Origin: Oscillospiraceae bacterium
Lineage (GTDB): Bacteria; Bacillota_A; Clostridia; Oscillospirales; WRJC01
DNA length: 8,450 nt
Direction of reading: 5' to 3'
Assembly: GCA_009785015.1 (NCBI GenBank)
Contig: WQXD01000160.1
Span: forward strand, 1-8,450
Position numbers and translations under genes: made by a program
The notes under the pieces: generated by a model
What the model was told of the DNA's origin: nothing
What the model saw: the letters and a program-made list of their open reading frames with translations, nothing else
Database searches by the model: none
In this document: positions 7,747 to 8,450 of the stretch, in pieces
Layout: each line of letters opens with the position of its first letter
Numbering within the stretch: the stretch's first letter is position 1

Positions 7747-8450
7747 TCAATTGTTTGTAATAACCAAAACCATTTGCCACGGTTGAATGACCGGTATTCC
7801 GAACGCTTTATATCCGTATTTGCTTCGTTCGGGTATAAAACGGCACGCTGTTTTTTCGCATCGCATATCGTAAACAACGCAATTTTTAGATTCTGTTTTC
7901 AATAAAATCACCGTGTCTTGCAGAGTTTCCAAACTTCCGTTGATTAAAGCCGCCGCTGCGCCGCCGTTTTTTAAACGGCGCGTCCAGTTGTGCAAGCGGC
8001 AGTAGCTGTCCGACATTGACGGCAAAGTGTTTTTTGACAGATAACGGAATAAATTCCCTATTTGTTTTGCTTTTGGAAGGCTCTGTATAAACGTCCACGG
8101 ATAATATCCGGCTATGCATATTCGCCCTCCGAGTTGATTTTCAAATATTCCCCATGAACATTCGGATTTTGTATTTCCGTTGTAATCTTTCATATGCGAC
8201 AGGATTTCACATTTTGAATTTGTCGGATTTATAATAACCGCGTCGCCGGGATTGAATGCCTGATAAGCGTTTCGTTCAGCGCCTGCTTGAATTCCTTCGT
8301 TGAAACGATGAGGCGCAAAAACTTCGATACAATCTTTAAGCAAAAATTCTCCCGTTTCAAATCCGGTCAGTTCCCCGTAACCCAATTTATTGAGATTGTT
8401 TAACGCTGAGGCATCCATATAAACTCCGCCCGAAAGAAGTTTTTCTATTA
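7747..8450 (-). CDS. C-terminal part of a probable beta-galactosidase-type glycosidase, 5'-partial
   Basis: Last 233 residues of a larger protein; the frame is open to the right edge of the window, and the ATG at 8418 is internal. The visible start, LLSGGVYMDASALNNL then LGYGELTGF (5-30), resembles the end of the amidotransferase-like (trimerisation) domain found in beta-galactosidase-type and related uncharacterised glycosidases, where the pattern is GGVxxDxxAxxxLxxxGxGxLxG. After this come GGRICIAGYYPWTF (107-120), a segment with NGGAAAALINGSLETLQD (161-178) resembling the chain-end beta domain of such enzymes, and a terminal GIPVIQPWQMVLVI (217-230), a typical closing strand. The catalytic barrel, if present, lies outside the window, so family and activity cannot be fixed. 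It is the most upstream visible gene of the operon and ends 30 bases before the GH95-like gene. Recognition is by pattern memory, without an alignment. Confidence 0.7.
   Translation of the reverse strand, partial: IEKLLSGGVYMDASALNNLNKLGYGELTGFETGEFLLKDCIEVFAPHRFNEGIQAGAERNAYQAFNPGDAVIINPTNSKCEILSHMKDYNGNTKSECSWGIFENQLGGRICIAGYYPWTFIQSLPKAKQIGNLFRYLSKNTLPSMSDSYCRLHNWTRRLKNGGAAAALINGSLETLQDTVILLKTESKNCVVYDMRCEKTACRFIPERSKYGYKAFGIPVIQPWQMVLVITNN

Larger units (their letters stand above)
2842..8450 (-). other. Putative four-gene carbohydrate catabolic operon
   Basis: Four minus-strand genes follow one another with gaps of 30, 43 and 59 bases. The three complete genes each have their own ribosome site, and no promoter or terminator is convincing in any gap. 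Content is glycosidase C-terminus, GH95-like hydrolase, UroD/MtaA-like protein and serine hydrolase. The set suggests stepwise stripping of a decorated oligosaccharide in the cytosol. The promoter, transporter and regulator must lie to the right of the window. Confidence 0.7.

Noticed and set aside
7747..8418. A complete 223-residue gene starting at the ATG at 8418
   Set aside because: The frame stays open to the window edge and the residues before the ATG (LLSGGVY) belong to the conserved domain, so the start is off the window.

Overview
The window looks like chromosomal DNA from an anaerobic, probably gut-type Bacillota (Clostridia-like) bacterium. This rests on moderate GC content, strong AAGGAGG-type ribosome binding sites, tightly packed genes, and a pair of Firmicutes-style ABC exporter half-transporters. 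It is an inference from style; no rRNA or marker gene is present, and other gut anaerobes remain possible.

Layout: two gene blocks converge. Positions 1-2819 (+ strand) hold two ABC exporter subunits whose genes overlap by 4 bases. The first is cut by the left window edge, and together they probably form a heterodimeric exporter. Positions 2842-8450 (- strand, read right to left) hold four genes with gaps of only 30, 43 and 59 bases, most likely one operon. In transcription order they are: the C-terminal part of a large protein resembling the amidotransferase-like and C-terminal domains of beta-galactosidase-type glycosidases (cut by the right edge); an 890-residue GH95-like (alpha/alpha)6-barrel glycoside hydrolase; a 313-residue UroD/MtaA-family protein with a zinc-type H-x-C...C signature; and a 385-residue beta-lactamase-fold serine hydrolase. 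Only 22 bases separate the two converging blocks.

How the genes may work together: the left-facing operon looks like a catabolic unit for a decorated oligosaccharide. The three complete proteins have no signal peptide, so the work is probably done in the cytosol on imported sugars. The two glycosidase-type proteins would trim sugar residues, the serine hydrolase could remove an ester, and the UroD-like protein could handle a methyl group. No transporter, regulator or corrinoid protein for this pathway is visible, so the substrate is unknown. The ABC pair is probably functionally separate.

Points of most interest are the altered catalytic motifs of the GH95-like enzyme, the methyltransferase-type UroD homologue inside a glycan operon, and the non-canonical Y-G-Y motif of the serine hydrolase. 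There are no RNA genes, CRISPR arrays, mobile elements or notable repeats that I can support, and no stretch over 300 bases lacks a gene.
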